From Geoalkalibacter sp. (lineage in GTDB: Bacteria; Desulfobacterota; Desulfuromonadia; Desulfuromonadales; Geoalkalibacteraceae), in assembly GCF_030605225.1 (NCBI RefSeq), contig NZ_JAUWAV010000007.1:1-64000 (forward strand): 64,000 nucleotides of DNA, in the 5' to 3' direction. The notes under the pieces were generated by a model. The model did not search any database and was not told the origin of the DNA. It saw nothing but the letters and a program-made list of their open reading frames with translations. Below, piece after piece: positions 32,868 through 42,029 of the stretch. The position numbers and the translations under genes are program-made. Position 1 is the first letter of the stretch, and every line of letters starts with the position of its first letter.

Positions 32868-33761
32868 ATGGCCAAGGACTATTACAGCATTCTCGGTGTG
32901 AGCAAGGGCGCCTCGCCCGAGGACATCAAAAAAGCCTACCGCAAGCTGGCCCTCAAATATCATCCCGACAAGAATCCGGGCGACAAGAAGGCCGAGGAAA
33001 AGTTCAAGGACATCACCGAGGCCTACGCGGTGCTCTCCGACGCCGAAAAACGCAAGCAGTACGATCAATTCGGCGAAAGCGGCTTCCATCAGCGCTACAG
33101 CCAGGAAGACATCTTCCGCGGCTTTGATGTGGGCGACATTTTCCGCGAATTCGGCTTCGGCACCGAGGACATTTTCTCCCACCTGTTCGGCGGCCGCGGT
33201 GCCGCCTTCGGCGGCGGTACCCGGGTGCGGCCGCGCAGCCTCAAGGGCCAGGATTATTCCCTGGCCATCAACCTGCCCCTGCGCGAAGCGGTGCTGGGCG
33301 GCGAGCGGCGTCTTGAATTTCGCCACGACGGTCAGCCGCACAGCGTGCAGGTGCGCATTCCTCCCGGCGTCGAGAGCGGCAGCCGGCTGCGCCTGCCCGG
33401 CAAGGGCGGCCCCAGCCCTTCCGGCGGCCCGCCGGGCGATCTGTTTCTTGACGTCGAAGTGAGCCCCGACCCGGTCTTTTCCCGCGAGGGCAACGATCTG
33501 CTGGTCCGGGTAAGGGTGCCCTTCAGCGGCGTCTGCCTGGGCACCACCGCTGAGGTACCCACCCTGGCGGGGACCAAGCGCATCAAAATCCCCGCCGGGA
33601 TTCAATCGGGCGCCAAGATCCGCCTCAAGGGCTACGGCGTGCCCGCGCACCGCAACCGGCCACAGGGCGATCTCTACGCCGTCGTGGAGGTCGAAGTGCC
33701 GCAGGATCTCACCGCCCGGCAACGGGAACTCCTGGAAAAACTCAGAAAGGAGGGGCTTTAG
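32868..33761 (+). CDS. J-domain co-chaperone of the CbpA/DnaJ class B type
   Basis: The start at 32868 ([11 protein letters not shown]) is chosen from the J-domain start. The 297-residue protein has a J-domain (1-70) with the HPD motif in [10 protein letters not shown], a G/F-rich linker (about 75-130) and two C-terminal substrate-binding domains. It lacks the zinc-finger of true DnaJ, as in CbpA. It would stimulate DnaK's ATPase and deliver unfolded proteins. The gene is divergent from the PA2779 gene and has a clear promoter. Confidence 0.88.
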   Translation: MAKDYYSILGVSKGASPEDIKKAYRKLALKYHPDKNPGDKKAEEKFKDITEAYAVLSDAEKRKQYDQFGESGFHQRYSQEDIFRGFDVGDIFREFGFGTEDIFSHLFGGRGAAFGGGTRVRPRSLKGQDYSLAINLPLREAVLGGERRLEFRHDGQPHSVQVRIPPGVESGSRLRLPGKGGPSPSGGPPGDLFLDVEVSPDPVFSREGNDLLVRVRVPFSGVCLGTTAEVPTLAGTKRIKIPAGIQSGAKIRLKGYGVPAHRNRPQGDLYAVVEVEVPQDLTARQRELLEKLRKEGL

Positions 33762-33777
33762 ACGGCAGGAAGAACGC

Positions 33778-33963
33778 CTAGGCGTCGAACTCGCGACAGT
33801 ACATCATGCCCAGCAAGCCGCGACTGCCCAGGCAGCGCGGACAAAGCTCTCCCAGATCGTTCCACTCCCCCTGGCCCGCCATGAACAGGCCGGCCTGCAT
33901 GGCCGGATCGTCCAGCGGCGCCTGGGGGTCGAACTCCTCCCCGCAGACCTTGCAGCTTTTCAT
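33778..33963 (-). CDS. Small zinc-ribbon protein, coupled to hemH
   Basis: A 61-residue protein with two cysteine pairs (CKVCGEEF near the N-terminus and CPRCLG in the middle) forming a zinc ribbon, plus another Cys near the end (MMYCREFDA). Its ATG overlaps the hemH stop by four bases, so it is translated together with ferrochelatase. No function is known; a link to heme or iron handling is inference from position. Confidence 0.65.
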   Translation of the reverse strand: MKSCKVCGEEFDPQAPLDDPAMQAGLFMAGQGEWNDLGELCPRCLGSRGLLGMMYCREFDA

Positions 33964-34946
33964 CGCCAGTTCTCCACCTCTTGTCTCACCAGATCCGCCA
34001 TGGCGGTCAGAAATTCAGGTCGATCGTTGAGGGATGGGCTGCGCGCGAAATGCGCGATGCCCTTGGCCCGGGCGTGGGCGCGGTATTCGATATCGATCTC
34101 ATGCAGCGTTTCGATGTGATCCGAGACAAAGGAGATGGGCACCAACAGCACGGCCTGGCGACCTTCGGCGGCCAGTTGGTCGATGACCTCGACGGTGTCG
34201 GGCTCCATCCATTTGACCGGCCCGCTGCGACTCTGAAAGCCCAGGCGCCAGGAGCGATTGCCGACACGCTTCATGACGCCGCGCGTGGTATCGAGCACAT
34301 GCTCCAGATAGGGGTCGCCGCGGTCGATGAACTTCTGCGGCAGCGCATGGGCGCTGAACAGGATCTGCACCAGGGGCCGCAGTTCCTCGGGAAAGCTCTC
34401 CAGCCCCTCGCGCACGCACAGCGCCAGGGCGTCGAGATAACCCGGCCAGTCGTACCACTGCTCGATGACGCGATATTTGAGGTTGGGATGCAGCGTGACC
34501 GCGGCGCGGCGAAAATCCTTGACACTGCTGCCGGTGGTGGCGCCCGTGTAATGAGGATACATGGAGAGCACCACCGCGCGCTCGACGCCATCGGCTTTCA
34601 TCCGCGCCACGGCCTCGTCGGCGCGAGGCGCCCAGTAGCGCATGGCCACATAAGGCCGGAACGCGGAACCCAGCCGCGCGGCGATGCCCTGGGCCTGAAC
34701 GCTGGTCCAGCGCAACAGCGGGCTCTTACCGCCGATGGCGCGGTAGTTTTCCACCACCATCTTGGCGCGCCGCCGGGAGATCAGCCGCGCAAAGGGCTTT
34801 TGCAGAAGCGCGCCGAGGGGCAGTTGGATCAGGTCGCGGTCGGAAAACAGGTTGTAGAGAAATGGCTCGACCGCCTCCAGCGCATCGGGACCGCCCATGT
34901 TGAGCAGGACGATCCCGATGGGACTGCCAGGGTTGTCATCCTTCAT
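33960..34946 (-). CDS. hemH: Ferrochelatase
   Basis: The start at 34946 (MKDDNPGSPIG) is the second in-frame ATG. The 328-residue enzyme inserts Fe2+ into protoporphyrin IX or coproporphyrin III. Signatures: GIVLLNMGGP at the N-terminus, YRAIGGKSPLL, SMYPHYTGATTGS, and the active-site segment FSAHALPQKFIDRGDPY with the catalytic His. Near the C-terminus is PISFVSDHIETLHEIDIEY. It lies 11 bases downstream of hemE and overlaps the zinc-ribbon gene: a heme operon. Confidence 0.93.
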   Translation of the reverse strand: MKDDNPGSPIGIVLLNMGGPDALEAVEPFLYNLFSDRDLIQLPLGALLQKPFARLISRRRAKMVVENYRAIGGKSPLLRWTSVQAQGIAARLGSAFRPYVAMRYWAPRADEAVARMKADGVERAVVLSMYPHYTGATTGSSVKDFRRAAVTLHPNLKYRVIEQWYDWPGYLDALALCVREGLESFPEELRPLVQILFSAHALPQKFIDRGDPYLEHVLDTTRGVMKRVGNRSWRLGFQSRSGPVKWMEPDTVEVIDQLAAEGRQAVLLVPISFVSDHIETLHEIDIEYRAHARAKGIAHFARSPSLNDRPEFLTAMADLVRQEVENWR

Positions 34947-34957
34947 GGCCCGCGCCT

Positions 34958-35986
34958 TCAGCCCTTGCTGCTCAGACGATGCACGCATTCGACCATGAAC
35001 TTGGCGTGCTCGGGCGGCACCGTGGGCAAAATGCCGTGGCCGAGGTTGAAGATGTGGCCCGGACGTCCACCGTTTTCGTCGAGAATGCGCTGGACCTCGC
35101 GTTCGATATGGGCCGGCGGCGCGTAGAGCACCGTGGGGTCGAGATTGCCCTGCACCGCCACCTCGCTGCCCAGCAGGTTGCGTGCCTTGCCCAAATTGAT
35201 GTGCCAGTCGAGGCCGACCACGTCGGAACCGGCGCGTTTGACCAGATCGAGCATGGTGCCCGCGCCCTTGACGAAATGGATGATGGGCACGCCGGTGCGG
35301 TTGAGGCCGTTGATCAGCTTGGTGGTGTAGGGCAGGATGTATTTTTCGTAATCGGAGGGCGAAACGATGCCCCCCCAGGTATCAAAAATCTGGATGGCCT
35401 GGGCGCCCGCCGCGATCTGCGCGTTGAGGTACTGGCGATCCATCTCGGTGATCTTGTCCATGAGCGCCGCGTAAACCTCGGGGGCGGCATACATCATGCG
35501 CTTGATGTGGGCGAAATCCTTGCTGCCCTTGCCTTCCACCATGTAGCAGGCCAGGGTGAAGGGCGCCCCGCCGAAACCGATCAGCGGCACGCGCCCCTCG
35601 AACTCGCGGCGCAGGATGCGGATGGTTTCCAGCACGTAGGGCACATCCTCTTCCATCACCGGAATGCGCAGGGCATCGACATCGGCCTGGGTGCGCACCG
35701 GCTTTTCGAACACCGGCCCCGGCACGAAATCAAGCTTGAGGCCCATGGGCTCGACGGGGGTGAGAATGTCGGAAAACAGGATGGCGGCATCGGCGCCCAG
35801 GTAATCGATGGGCTGGATGGTGACCTCGGCGGCCAGTTCCGGCGTCTTGCACAGCTCAAGGAAGGTCACCTTGGAGCGCACCGCCATGTACTGGGGCAGA
35901 TAGCGGCCGGCCTGACGCATGAGCCACACGGGCGTGCGATCGACGGGCTCGCCCCAGCAGGCCTTGAGAAAACGATAATCGGACAT
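34958..35986 (-). CDS. hemE: Uroporphyrinogen decarboxylase
   Basis: The start at 35986 follows CAGGAGGCAAG. The 342-residue TIM-barrel enzyme removes four carboxyl groups from uroporphyrinogen III to give coproporphyrinogen III. Family marks: the N-terminal PVWLMRQAGRYLPQY (substrate Arg), FSDILTPVEPMG (Asp), GFGGAPFTLACYM and the C-terminal FNLGHGILPTVPPEH. It heads the operon hemE-hemH-zinc ribbon. Confidence 0.95.
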   Translation of the reverse strand: MSDYRFLKACWGEPVDRTPVWLMRQAGRYLPQYMAVRSKVTFLELCKTPELAAEVTIQPIDYLGADAAILFSDILTPVEPMGLKLDFVPGPVFEKPVRTQADVDALRIPVMEEDVPYVLETIRILRREFEGRVPLIGFGGAPFTLACYMVEGKGSKDFAHIKRMMYAAPEVYAALMDKITEMDRQYLNAQIAAGAQAIQIFDTWGGIVSPSDYEKYILPYTTKLINGLNRTGVPIIHFVKGAGTMLDLVKRAGSDVVGLDWHINLGKARNLLGSEVAVQGNLDPTVLYAPPAHIEREVQRILDENGGRPGHIFNLGHGILPTVPPEHAKFMVECVHRLSSKG

Positions 35987-36013
35987 GAACTTGCCTCCTG
36001 TTAAAATTAAATT

Positions 36014-36060
36014 GTAGGGGCGCACCGCGTGCGCCCTGGGCGGATGCAATCCGCCCCGAC
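36014..36060. repeat. Double hairpin between the radical SAM gene and hemE
   Basis: Two adjacent palindromes, GGGGCGCACCGCGTGCGCCC and GGGCGGATGCAATCCGCCC, lie between two co-directional genes. This pair is a common dispersed intergenic repeat and may attenuate or stabilise the transcript. Confidence 0.5.
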
Positions 36061-36065
36061 GGGAA

Positions 36066-37184
36066 TCAGGGTTTCGGCGCCAGTTCGGCCGCCTCTTTTG
36101 CCAGGCGCTTGCGGGTGCGCGGCGGAATATAGCTGCAGAAGGGCTCCTCCTGCATGTAGTCGCCGTAAACCGCGTCGGCGCGCGCGCGGCAGCCGCCGCA
36201 CACGTTGATGAATTCGCACTCGCCGCATTTGCCTTTGTACTTCTTGGTGTCGCGCAGATCGTTGAACACCCGCGAGTTGAACCAGAGTTCCTTGAAGGGC
36301 ACCTGCTTGACGTTGCCCACCGAGGAATGAAAATAGCTGCACGGCTTGAGGTTGCCGAAGCAGTCGATGAGGCAGATGGTCTGCGCGGCGATGCAGCCCT
36401 TGCCGCCGCCGGTGGAAAAGGTCAGGGAGCGGCGCTGGAAATCGACCCCTTCGGCCTTGGCCATCTGCGGCACGATGCGGTAGTAGTGCGGCGCGCAGGT
36501 CGGCCGCATGAGGATGTCGTCCTCCAGGCGCTCCTGCTGGTAGTGCCACTTGAGGATCTCCTCGTAATCCTCGCCGGAAATCAGCTCGCTCATGATCTCC
36601 TCGCCGCGCCCGGTGGGCACGATCATGAACATGTACCAGGCCGTGGCGCCCAGGCTCTTGGCCAGCCGGAAGGTGGCGCCGATGTCCTGCTGGTTGCGCT
36701 TGGTGAAGGAGGAGTTGATGAGAAATTTGATGCCGTTGCGCTTCAGGGTTTCGGCGGCGCGCACCACGCCCGCGAAGGCGCCGGGGCAATTGCGGAAGTT
36801 GTCGTGAATCTCGGCCGTCGAACCATCAAGGGAGAGAGACACCATCTTGAGGTCGACCTCTTTCATCTTGGCGCAGACCGCATCGTCGATCAGCGTGCCG
36901 TTGGTCGCCATGCACATGCGCAGACCCTTGCTCGTGCCGTAGCGGGCGATGTCCCAGATATCGGCGCGCAGCAGCGGCTCGCCGCCGGACAAAACCATGA
37001 CCGGAGTGCTGACCGCGCAGATGTCGTCGATGAGCTTATAGGCTTCCTCGGTGGTGAAATCGCCCTCGGAGGACAGCATGTCCGACGAGCAGCGGCAGTG
37101 CACACATTTCAGGTTGCAGCGCTGGGTGGTCTCCCAGGCGATCCATTTGGGGATGAATTCCTCGGTGGCGGTTGCAGCGGCCAT
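36066..37184 (-). CDS. Radical SAM/SPASM protein of the AhbD/NirJ heme-synthesis family (AhbD-like)
   Basis: The start at 37184 follows AAAAGGAGAAGG. The 372-residue protein has a radical SAM cluster CNLKCVHC in [17 protein letters not shown], the SAM site LSGGEPL, and a C-terminal SPASM-like Cys cluster. The latter includes [18 protein letters not shown] and a last Cys in [10 protein letters not shown]. This tail matches AhbD, which makes heme b by decarboxylating iron-coproporphyrin III, and its relatives. Its position next to hemE and hemH supports a heme role. Because a full protoporphyrin branch is also encoded, it could be redundant or act in another tetrapyrrole modification. Confidence 0.72.
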   Translation of the reverse strand: MAAATATEEFIPKWIAWETTQRCNLKCVHCRCSSDMLSSEGDFTTEEAYKLIDDICAVSTPVMVLSGGEPLLRADIWDIARYGTSKGLRMCMATNGTLIDDAVCAKMKEVDLKMVSLSLDGSTAEIHDNFRNCPGAFAGVVRAAETLKRNGIKFLINSSFTKRNQQDIGATFRLAKSLGATAWYMFMIVPTGRGEEIMSELISGEDYEEILKWHYQQERLEDDILMRPTCAPHYYRIVPQMAKAEGVDFQRRSLTFSTGGGKGCIAAQTICLIDCFGNLKPCSYFHSSVGNVKQVPFKELWFNSRVFNDLRDTKKYKGKCGECEFINVCGGCRARADAVYGDYMQEEPFCSYIPPRTRKRLAKEAAELAPKP

Positions 37185-37360
37185 GCCTTCTCCTTTTGGA
37201 TACGACGGTCGAACCCGGGTTCGACGTAAGGGCAAATACTACCCCAGCCCGGCGGAAAATGGCAAGAATTAAGACCTTTTCAGCTCATCAAACTCCCCTC
37301 ACCCAGACGAGCAACTGTGCTAGACTGCTTGGACGATTGATCCATCAAGGAGGATTGAGC

Positions 37361-38266
37361 ATGGCGACATGGATTCTGGTTCTGCTCGGCACCCTGCCCT
37401 GGCTGCTCGGCCCCACGGCGGCGCATGCCGTCGAACCTGCTTGGCCCGAGGTGCAAGAACTGTTCACCCGACACTGCGTCATCTGCCACGGCGCGGGCCT
37501 AGCCAGCCAGGGATTGCGCCTGGACAGTCGCGAATCGGTATTGGCCGGCGGCAGCAACGGCCCGGTGGTCGTTGCCGGAAATCCCGACGACAGCGAACTC
37601 ATGCGGCGCATCCGCGGCCAGTCGCTGCCGCGCATGCCCCTGACCGGACCTCCCTACCTGAACGACGCGGAAACGGCGCTGATCGCAGACTGGATTCGCG
37701 CCCTGGGCGCGCAAACCGCCGCCGACGTTGCACCCGCCGATGCCGCATCGCCGCCGTCCGCGGAGCCCGGGCCTTTTTCCCCGGTCGCCGCCATCCTGGT
37801 GCCGCGCTGCGCCACCTGCCACAGCCCCAACGGACGCATGGGACCTGCCCCAGAAGGCTTTGTCGCCACCAGCTACGAAAACCTGCTCGACGCCCGCGAA
37901 CGGGCCTGGATCGTCCCCGGCCACCCCTTGGCGAGCGAACTGGCGCGGCGCATCCGCGGCCAATCGCTGCCGCGCATGCCCTTTGACGGACCGCCCTATC
38001 TCGGTGAGGAGGACATCGAGATCGTCGAGAATTGGATCGCCGCCGGAGCCCCGAACGACCAGGGCCAGACGGCACCCCTGCCGGTTGGGGCGCGCGTGCG
38101 CCTGGGCGGAACGCTCAGCGGCCGCTGGCAACTCGACGGCCTTCCTCTGCGGGTCGCTCCAGGCACCCGCATTCGCGAAAATTTGAGCCTGGGACAGCGC
38201 GTGGAAGTCCGGGGATGGGTGGAAAGTGACGGAGCGATCGCGGCGGAGCGCATACGCTCGCGCTAA
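37361..38266 (+). CDS. Di-heme c-type cytochrome with repeated motif
   Basis: The ATG at 37361 follows AAGGAGG. The 301-residue protein has a signal peptide (cleavage near AHA) and two tandem cytochrome c modules: CVICHG (about residue 40) and CATCHS (about residue 150). Each is followed by the almost identical RRIRGQSLPRMP phrase with Met as likely axial ligand. This pattern is that of planctomycete-type cytochrome c domains. The C-terminal 60 residues form a small beta domain resembling DUF5666. It is periplasmic, partner unknown, and convergent with the flavin oxidoreductase gene. Confidence 0.78.
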   Translation: MATWILVLLGTLPWLLGPTAAHAVEPAWPEVQELFTRHCVICHGAGLASQGLRLDSRESVLAGGSNGPVVVAGNPDDSELMRRIRGQSLPRMPLTGPPYLNDAETALIADWIRALGAQTAADVAPADAASPPSAEPGPFSPVAAILVPRCATCHSPNGRMGPAPEGFVATSYENLLDARERAWIVPGHPLASELARRIRGQSLPRMPFDGPPYLGEEDIEIVENWIAAGAPNDQGQTAPLPVGARVRLGGTLSGRWQLDGLPLRVAPGTRIRENLSLGQRVEVRGWVESDGAIAAERIRSR

Positions 38267-38274
38267 ACCGCGCA

Positions 38275-38306
38275 TGAAAAAGGGCGCCCCCGCTGGGGGG
38301 CGCCCT
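38275..38306 (-). terminator. Terminator of the flavin oxidoreductase gene
   Basis: A 10-bp GC stem GGGCGCCCCC / GGGGGCGCCC is followed on the minus strand by a T run. It lies between two convergent genes. Confidence 0.8.
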
Positions 38307-38333
38307 GACAAATCAAACGCAAGCGATGCCGTT

Positions 38334-39431
38334 TCAGCCGTTGGCCGCCCGCTCCAGGGGAACGCCGTCGGCCAGATCGAAGAGTTCATCGAAGATCGCC
38401 TGCACGGTGGTGATGCGATCGGCCTTCCAGGCGTTGGTGCCGCAGAACACCAAGCCGGTTTCCACGTCGCCGCGCTGGGCGCGATCCAGGGCGTGAACGA
38501 TGCAGAAACGATCCTGGCCTTCCTTGTAGGTGCATTTCTTGAGGCAGCCCGAGGGACAGATCACCCCGTGATCGAGATCGCGCTGACGCACGGCGTCGAT
38601 GTTGGCGCGAATGGCGCGCCCGGGCAACCCGGCCGGACTCATGATCAGGCCGATGTCCTCGGGGCGACATTGGAGATAGGCCTGTTTGTAGGAATCCTCG
38701 GCGTCGCACTCCTCGGTGCACACGAAGCGGCTGGCCATCTGCACGCCGTCGGCGCCCTGCTCCAGGGCGTGGCGCACATCGGCGCGATCCCAGATGCCGC
38801 CGGCGGCGATCACCGGCATGTCGATGCCGAAGGCCTCGCGGAAGTAGGCCTTGACGCCGCGCACCGTGGCGTACTGATCATACTGGCCGGTGCCGATGTT
38901 CTCCGGCTTCTCGCCGAGATGTCCGCCGGCGGTGTCGGGGTCCTCGACGATCACCGCGTCGGGCAGACGGTCGTAGCCCTTTTTCCATTTGCGCGCGATC
39001 AGTTCGGCCGCCTTGACGGAGGAGACGATGGGCACCAGCGCCACATCGGGATAATCGGCCGTCAGGGCCGGCAGATTGAGGGGAAGGCCGGCGCCGCTGA
39101 TGATGATCTTGGCCCCGGCCGCGCAGGATACCCGCACCAGCTCGTCGTAGTCGGAGACCGCGACCATGCAGTTGGTGCCGATCACGCCCTCGGGGGCGAT
39201 TTCATAGGCCTTGCGGATCTCGTCGTGCAGGGCCTGGGCGTTGGCGGCGAAGTAATTGCTCTCGGAGTAGTAGGAACTGTTGATCCCGATACCGGCGGTG
39301 GCGACGATGCCCACCCCGCCGCAGCGGGCCACGTGGCCCGCAAGACGTCCGCCGGAAACGCGCACGCCCATCCCTCCCTGGATGAGGGGATAGGAGATAC
39401 GGTGCTTGCCGATGGTCAGGGTTTTGATCAT
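38334..39431 (-). CDS. NAD(P)H-dependent flavin oxidoreductase / nitronate monooxygenase family
   Basis: A 365-residue TIM-barrel flavoprotein of the YrpB/2-nitropropane dioxygenase family. It shows the N-terminal PLIQGGMGVRVSGGRLA, MVAVSDYDELV, SGAGLPLNLPAL, the phosphate-binding IAAGGIWDRADVRHALEQGADGVQ region, and MASRFVCTEECDA. The four-cysteine patch near the C-terminus (CPSGCLKKC, then FCIVHALD) is a feature of the longer anaerobe members and could bind a metal. In anaerobes the physiological substrate is usually unknown; enoyl-ACP reductase FabK is related but shorter. Confidence 0.83.
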   Translation of the reverse strand: MIKTLTIGKHRISYPLIQGGMGVRVSGGRLAGHVARCGGVGIVATAGIGINSSYYSESNYFAANAQALHDEIRKAYEIAPEGVIGTNCMVAVSDYDELVRVSCAAGAKIIISGAGLPLNLPALTADYPDVALVPIVSSVKAAELIARKWKKGYDRLPDAVIVEDPDTAGGHLGEKPENIGTGQYDQYATVRGVKAYFREAFGIDMPVIAAGGIWDRADVRHALEQGADGVQMASRFVCTEECDAEDSYKQAYLQCRPEDIGLIMSPAGLPGRAIRANIDAVRQRDLDHGVICPSGCLKKCTYKEGQDRFCIVHALDRAQRGDVETGLVFCGTNAWKADRITTVQAIFDELFDLADGVPLERAANG

Positions 39432-39547
39432 TGCGGTTCCTCGGTCGTTGGTTTTAAGATAAGGACTTCGACATGTTAGCAGATGTTTACGATGGATGTA
39501 TGTAATACTTTCGTAAAAGTCACCAAAGCCGCCCCGAACCCCGAGCC

Positions 39548-40501
39548 ATGGCGATGAAATTCTGGAAAAAGATCTTCAATCCCCTGATGGCGCTCATCGC
39601 CATCCAACTCGCCTGGCTGCTGGTGGTGCTGGTGTGGATCCGCTGGTTCGTCAGCTCCCACCAGAAACTGCGCGAACTGGCGGAAAAATACAGCCCCGAA
39701 CTGCTGCACGGCAGCGTCGACTGGCTGCTGCTCGCCGAAGGCCTGATCCTGCTGGTCCTGATTCTCGGCGGCGTGTACGTCATCTTTATCTACTGGCGCC
39801 GCCAGGCGGCTTTGTACCGCGAGCAGAAAAAATTCATCTCCCAGGTCACCCATGAGCTCAAGTCGCCCCTGGCCTCCATCCAACTTCATCTCGAAACCAT
39901 CCGCCTGCGCCAGCCGCCGCCCGAAAAGCTCGATGCCTTCGTCGCCACCATGCTCGCCGACACCCAGCGCCTGCACGGACTCATCAACAATCTGCTCACC
40001 GCCAACCGCCTGGAACTCAAGGCGCCGCGCCTGAGCTTGCGCCGCGCCGATCTCTCGGCCTTCGTCGGAAACTATTTCGCCCAGCAGCGCGCCTCGCTGC
40101 CGGCCGGCGCGAAATTATCCCTGGAGATCGAAAGCGGCCTGATCAGCCCCTTTGAGAGTGAATCCCTGGAAACGGTGCTGCGCAACCTGCTGGAGAACGC
40201 CCTGGTTTACAGCGATCCGCCGGCGGACATCGAGGTGAGCCTGCGAGGCGAAAAAAATTACTGTCACCTGCAGGTTCGCGACCGGGGCCGGGGTCTGGAC
40301 ACCTCGGAACTGAAAAAAGTGTTCCGCATCTTCTATCGCGCCAACCGCGGCAACGAAAGGGTGCCCGGCACGGGGCTCGGCCTGTTCATCGCCCGCGCCA
40401 TCATTCGCCGCCACCGCGGCAAAATCTGGATGGAAAGCGCAGGGCCGGGACAGGGCGCCTGCGTTCACATCCTCCTGCCGCGTGTCGCGGAGCCCTCATG
40501 A
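39548..40501 (+). CDS. Sensor histidine kinase
   Basis: A 317-residue kinase with two transmembrane helices (about 14-36 and 62-85) enclosing a short periplasmic loop of about 25 residues. It has a HisKA box FISQVTHELKSPL and a HATPase with NLLENALVYS, DRGRGLD and GTGLGLFIA. There is no HAMP or PAS. Its stop overlaps the start of the response regulator (ATGA), so they form one two-component system. The kinase-before-regulator order is less usual for the OmpR class. Confidence 0.88.
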   Translation: MAMKFWKKIFNPLMALIAIQLAWLLVVLVWIRWFVSSHQKLRELAEKYSPELLHGSVDWLLLAEGLILLVLILGGVYVIFIYWRRQAALYREQKKFISQVTHELKSPLASIQLHLETIRLRQPPPEKLDAFVATMLADTQRLHGLINNLLTANRLELKAPRLSLRRADLSAFVGNYFAQQRASLPAGAKLSLEIESGLISPFESESLETVLRNLLENALVYSDPPADIEVSLRGEKNYCHLQVRDRGRGLDTSELKKVFRIFYRANRGNERVPGTGLGLFIARAIIRRHRGKIWMESAGPGQGACVHILLPRVAEPS

Positions 40502-41211
40502 ACCCTTCCGCCCCGCCCGCCTATCGCATCCTCGTCGTCGAGGACGAACCCCACATCGCCCAAGGCCTGGTGTTCAACCTGGAACACGAGGGGTTTGCCG
40601 TAACCCACGCCGAAAGCGGCGAAGAAGCCTTGCGCCTTCTGGAAAGCGCACCCGTGGATCTGCTCGTCCTCGACCTGATGTTGCCGGGCATCTCGGGGCT
40701 GGAGGTCTGCCGCCGCAGCCGCCGGCGCTACCCCCATCTGCCGATTCTCATGCTCACCGCCCTCTCCCGGGATCAGGATCGCATCGCCGGTCTGGCCGAG
40801 GGGGCCGACGACTACCTCGCCAAGCCTTTCAACCTCGAGGAATTTTTGCTGCGGGTCAAAGCCATCCTGCGGCGCGCGCAGCGCCAGAACGGCGCCGCGA
40901 TGCTCGCCGCGGTGTATCGCTTCGGCGACAACCAGGTCGATCTGCAGGGCGCGCGGGCGCAAACGCCGCGGGGCGGCTTCGATCTGACGGAACTGGAAGT
41001 CAGGATGCTGGAATTGTTCTTCGCGCGGGAAAAAGAGTTGGTCACGCGGCAGGAATTGCTGCAGAAGGTCTGGGGCATGGCGCCCGACACGGAAACGCGC
41101 ACCCTGGACAACTTCATCGTGCGACTGCGCAAGTATTTCGAAAAAAACCCCGCCCGCCCGATGCATTTTCGCACCGTGCGCGGGCGGGGCTACCGGTTTT
41201 ACCGCGAGTAG
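40498..41211 (+). CDS. OmpR-family response regulator
   Basis: A 237-residue regulator with an N-terminal receiver (RILVVEDEPHIAQGL; phospho-acceptor Asp59 in LLVLDLMLPG; Lys in YLAKPFN). A C-terminal winged-helix DNA-binding domain (about 135-237) ends in TVRGRGYRF. It is coupled to the kinase gene upstream. Its targets are unknown; the adjacent sulfite reductase gene is convergent and has its own leader. Confidence 0.9.
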   Translation: MNPSAPPAYRILVVEDEPHIAQGLVFNLEHEGFAVTHAESGEEALRLLESAPVDLLVLDLMLPGISGLEVCRRSRRRYPHLPILMLTALSRDQDRIAGLAEGADDYLAKPFNLEEFLLRVKAILRRAQRQNGAAMLAAVYRFGDNQVDLQGARAQTPRGGFDLTELEVRMLELFFAREKELVTRQELLQKVWGMAPDTETRTLDNFIVRLRKYFEKNPARPMHFRTVRGRGYRFYRE

Positions 41212-41239
41212 GGACGAGGCATTGCCTCTCCCTTGCCGA

Positions 41240-41914
41240 TCATCCCCCGAAATCGCGCAAGGCTTCCTCGCGAAAGGCGTCGATGCCCATTTCCTCGATG
41301 AACTTGCCGAGGCGGCAGCGTCGGTCCTGCTTTTTAAACCAATTGACCAGATGATCGACCAGGGCCAGGGCCTGCTCATCCGTCGGCACATGCTCCACCA
41401 GCTTATGAGAGAGGCGCGGCTGGGCGCCGCCGTTGCCCCCGACCATGAGATTCCAGCCCTTGGGCGTGCCGATCAGGGCGACGTCCTTGATGCAGCCCTC
41501 GGCGCAGTCGTTGATGCACCCCGACACACCCATCTTGAATTTCCACGGCAGTTCCAAGCCGTGATACCTGTCGTCCATCTCCAGTCCGACCTTGACCGAA
41601 TCCTGCTGGCCGCGCTTGCAATAGGTGGTGCCGGGACAGATCTTGACGGAGCGCACGCACAGGCCGATGGCGGCACCGGGCTTCTCGCCGAGATCTTCCC
41701 AGATGGCGTCGAGATGTCCCTCGTCGAAGCCGATGATGGCGATGCGCTGGGCACTGGTGATTTTCAGGGATTGCGCCTGGTACTTGTCGGCGACGTCAGC
41801 GATTTTGCGCAACTGGGCGGGGTTGGTGATGCCGCCCGGAATATGCGGGGCGATGGCGTAGGTTTCCTTATCGCGCTGAATGATCGCGCCTTTTTCGAGA
41901 ATATCCTTTTTCAT
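41240..41914 (-). CDS. Low-spin siroheme sulfite/nitrite reductase, P590 assimilatory type
   Basis: The start at 41914 follows CAGGAG. The 224-residue protein has the siroheme/[4Fe-4S] signature in full: CPGTTYC (C-x5-C) and GVSGCINDC (C-x3-C), plus the N-terminal half-domain (KITSAQRIAIIGF). It is about half the size of NirA/CysI and matches the small P590 sulfite reductases of Desulfovibrio vulgaris and Desulfuromonas acetoxidans, which reduce sulfite to sulfide. It is monocistronic; no electron-donor gene lies beside it. Confidence 0.85.
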   Translation of the reverse strand: MKKDILEKGAIIQRDKETYAIAPHIPGGITNPAQLRKIADVADKYQAQSLKITSAQRIAIIGFDEGHLDAIWEDLGEKPGAAIGLCVRSVKICPGTTYCKRGQQDSVKVGLEMDDRYHGLELPWKFKMGVSGCINDCAEGCIKDVALIGTPKGWNLMVGGNGGAQPRLSHKLVEHVPTDEQALALVDHLVNWFKKQDRRCRLGKFIEEMGIDAFREEALRDFGG

Positions 41915-42029
41915 GCACGGAACTCCTGAACATGGCGGGGCGGCGCCCTTCGCGCCGCCGGGAAACAAGGACAAAGCGCCTCGGGACGCTGGATGATCGT
42001 CGAGATTATTCAGAAAGGCGCCGCGCCTG

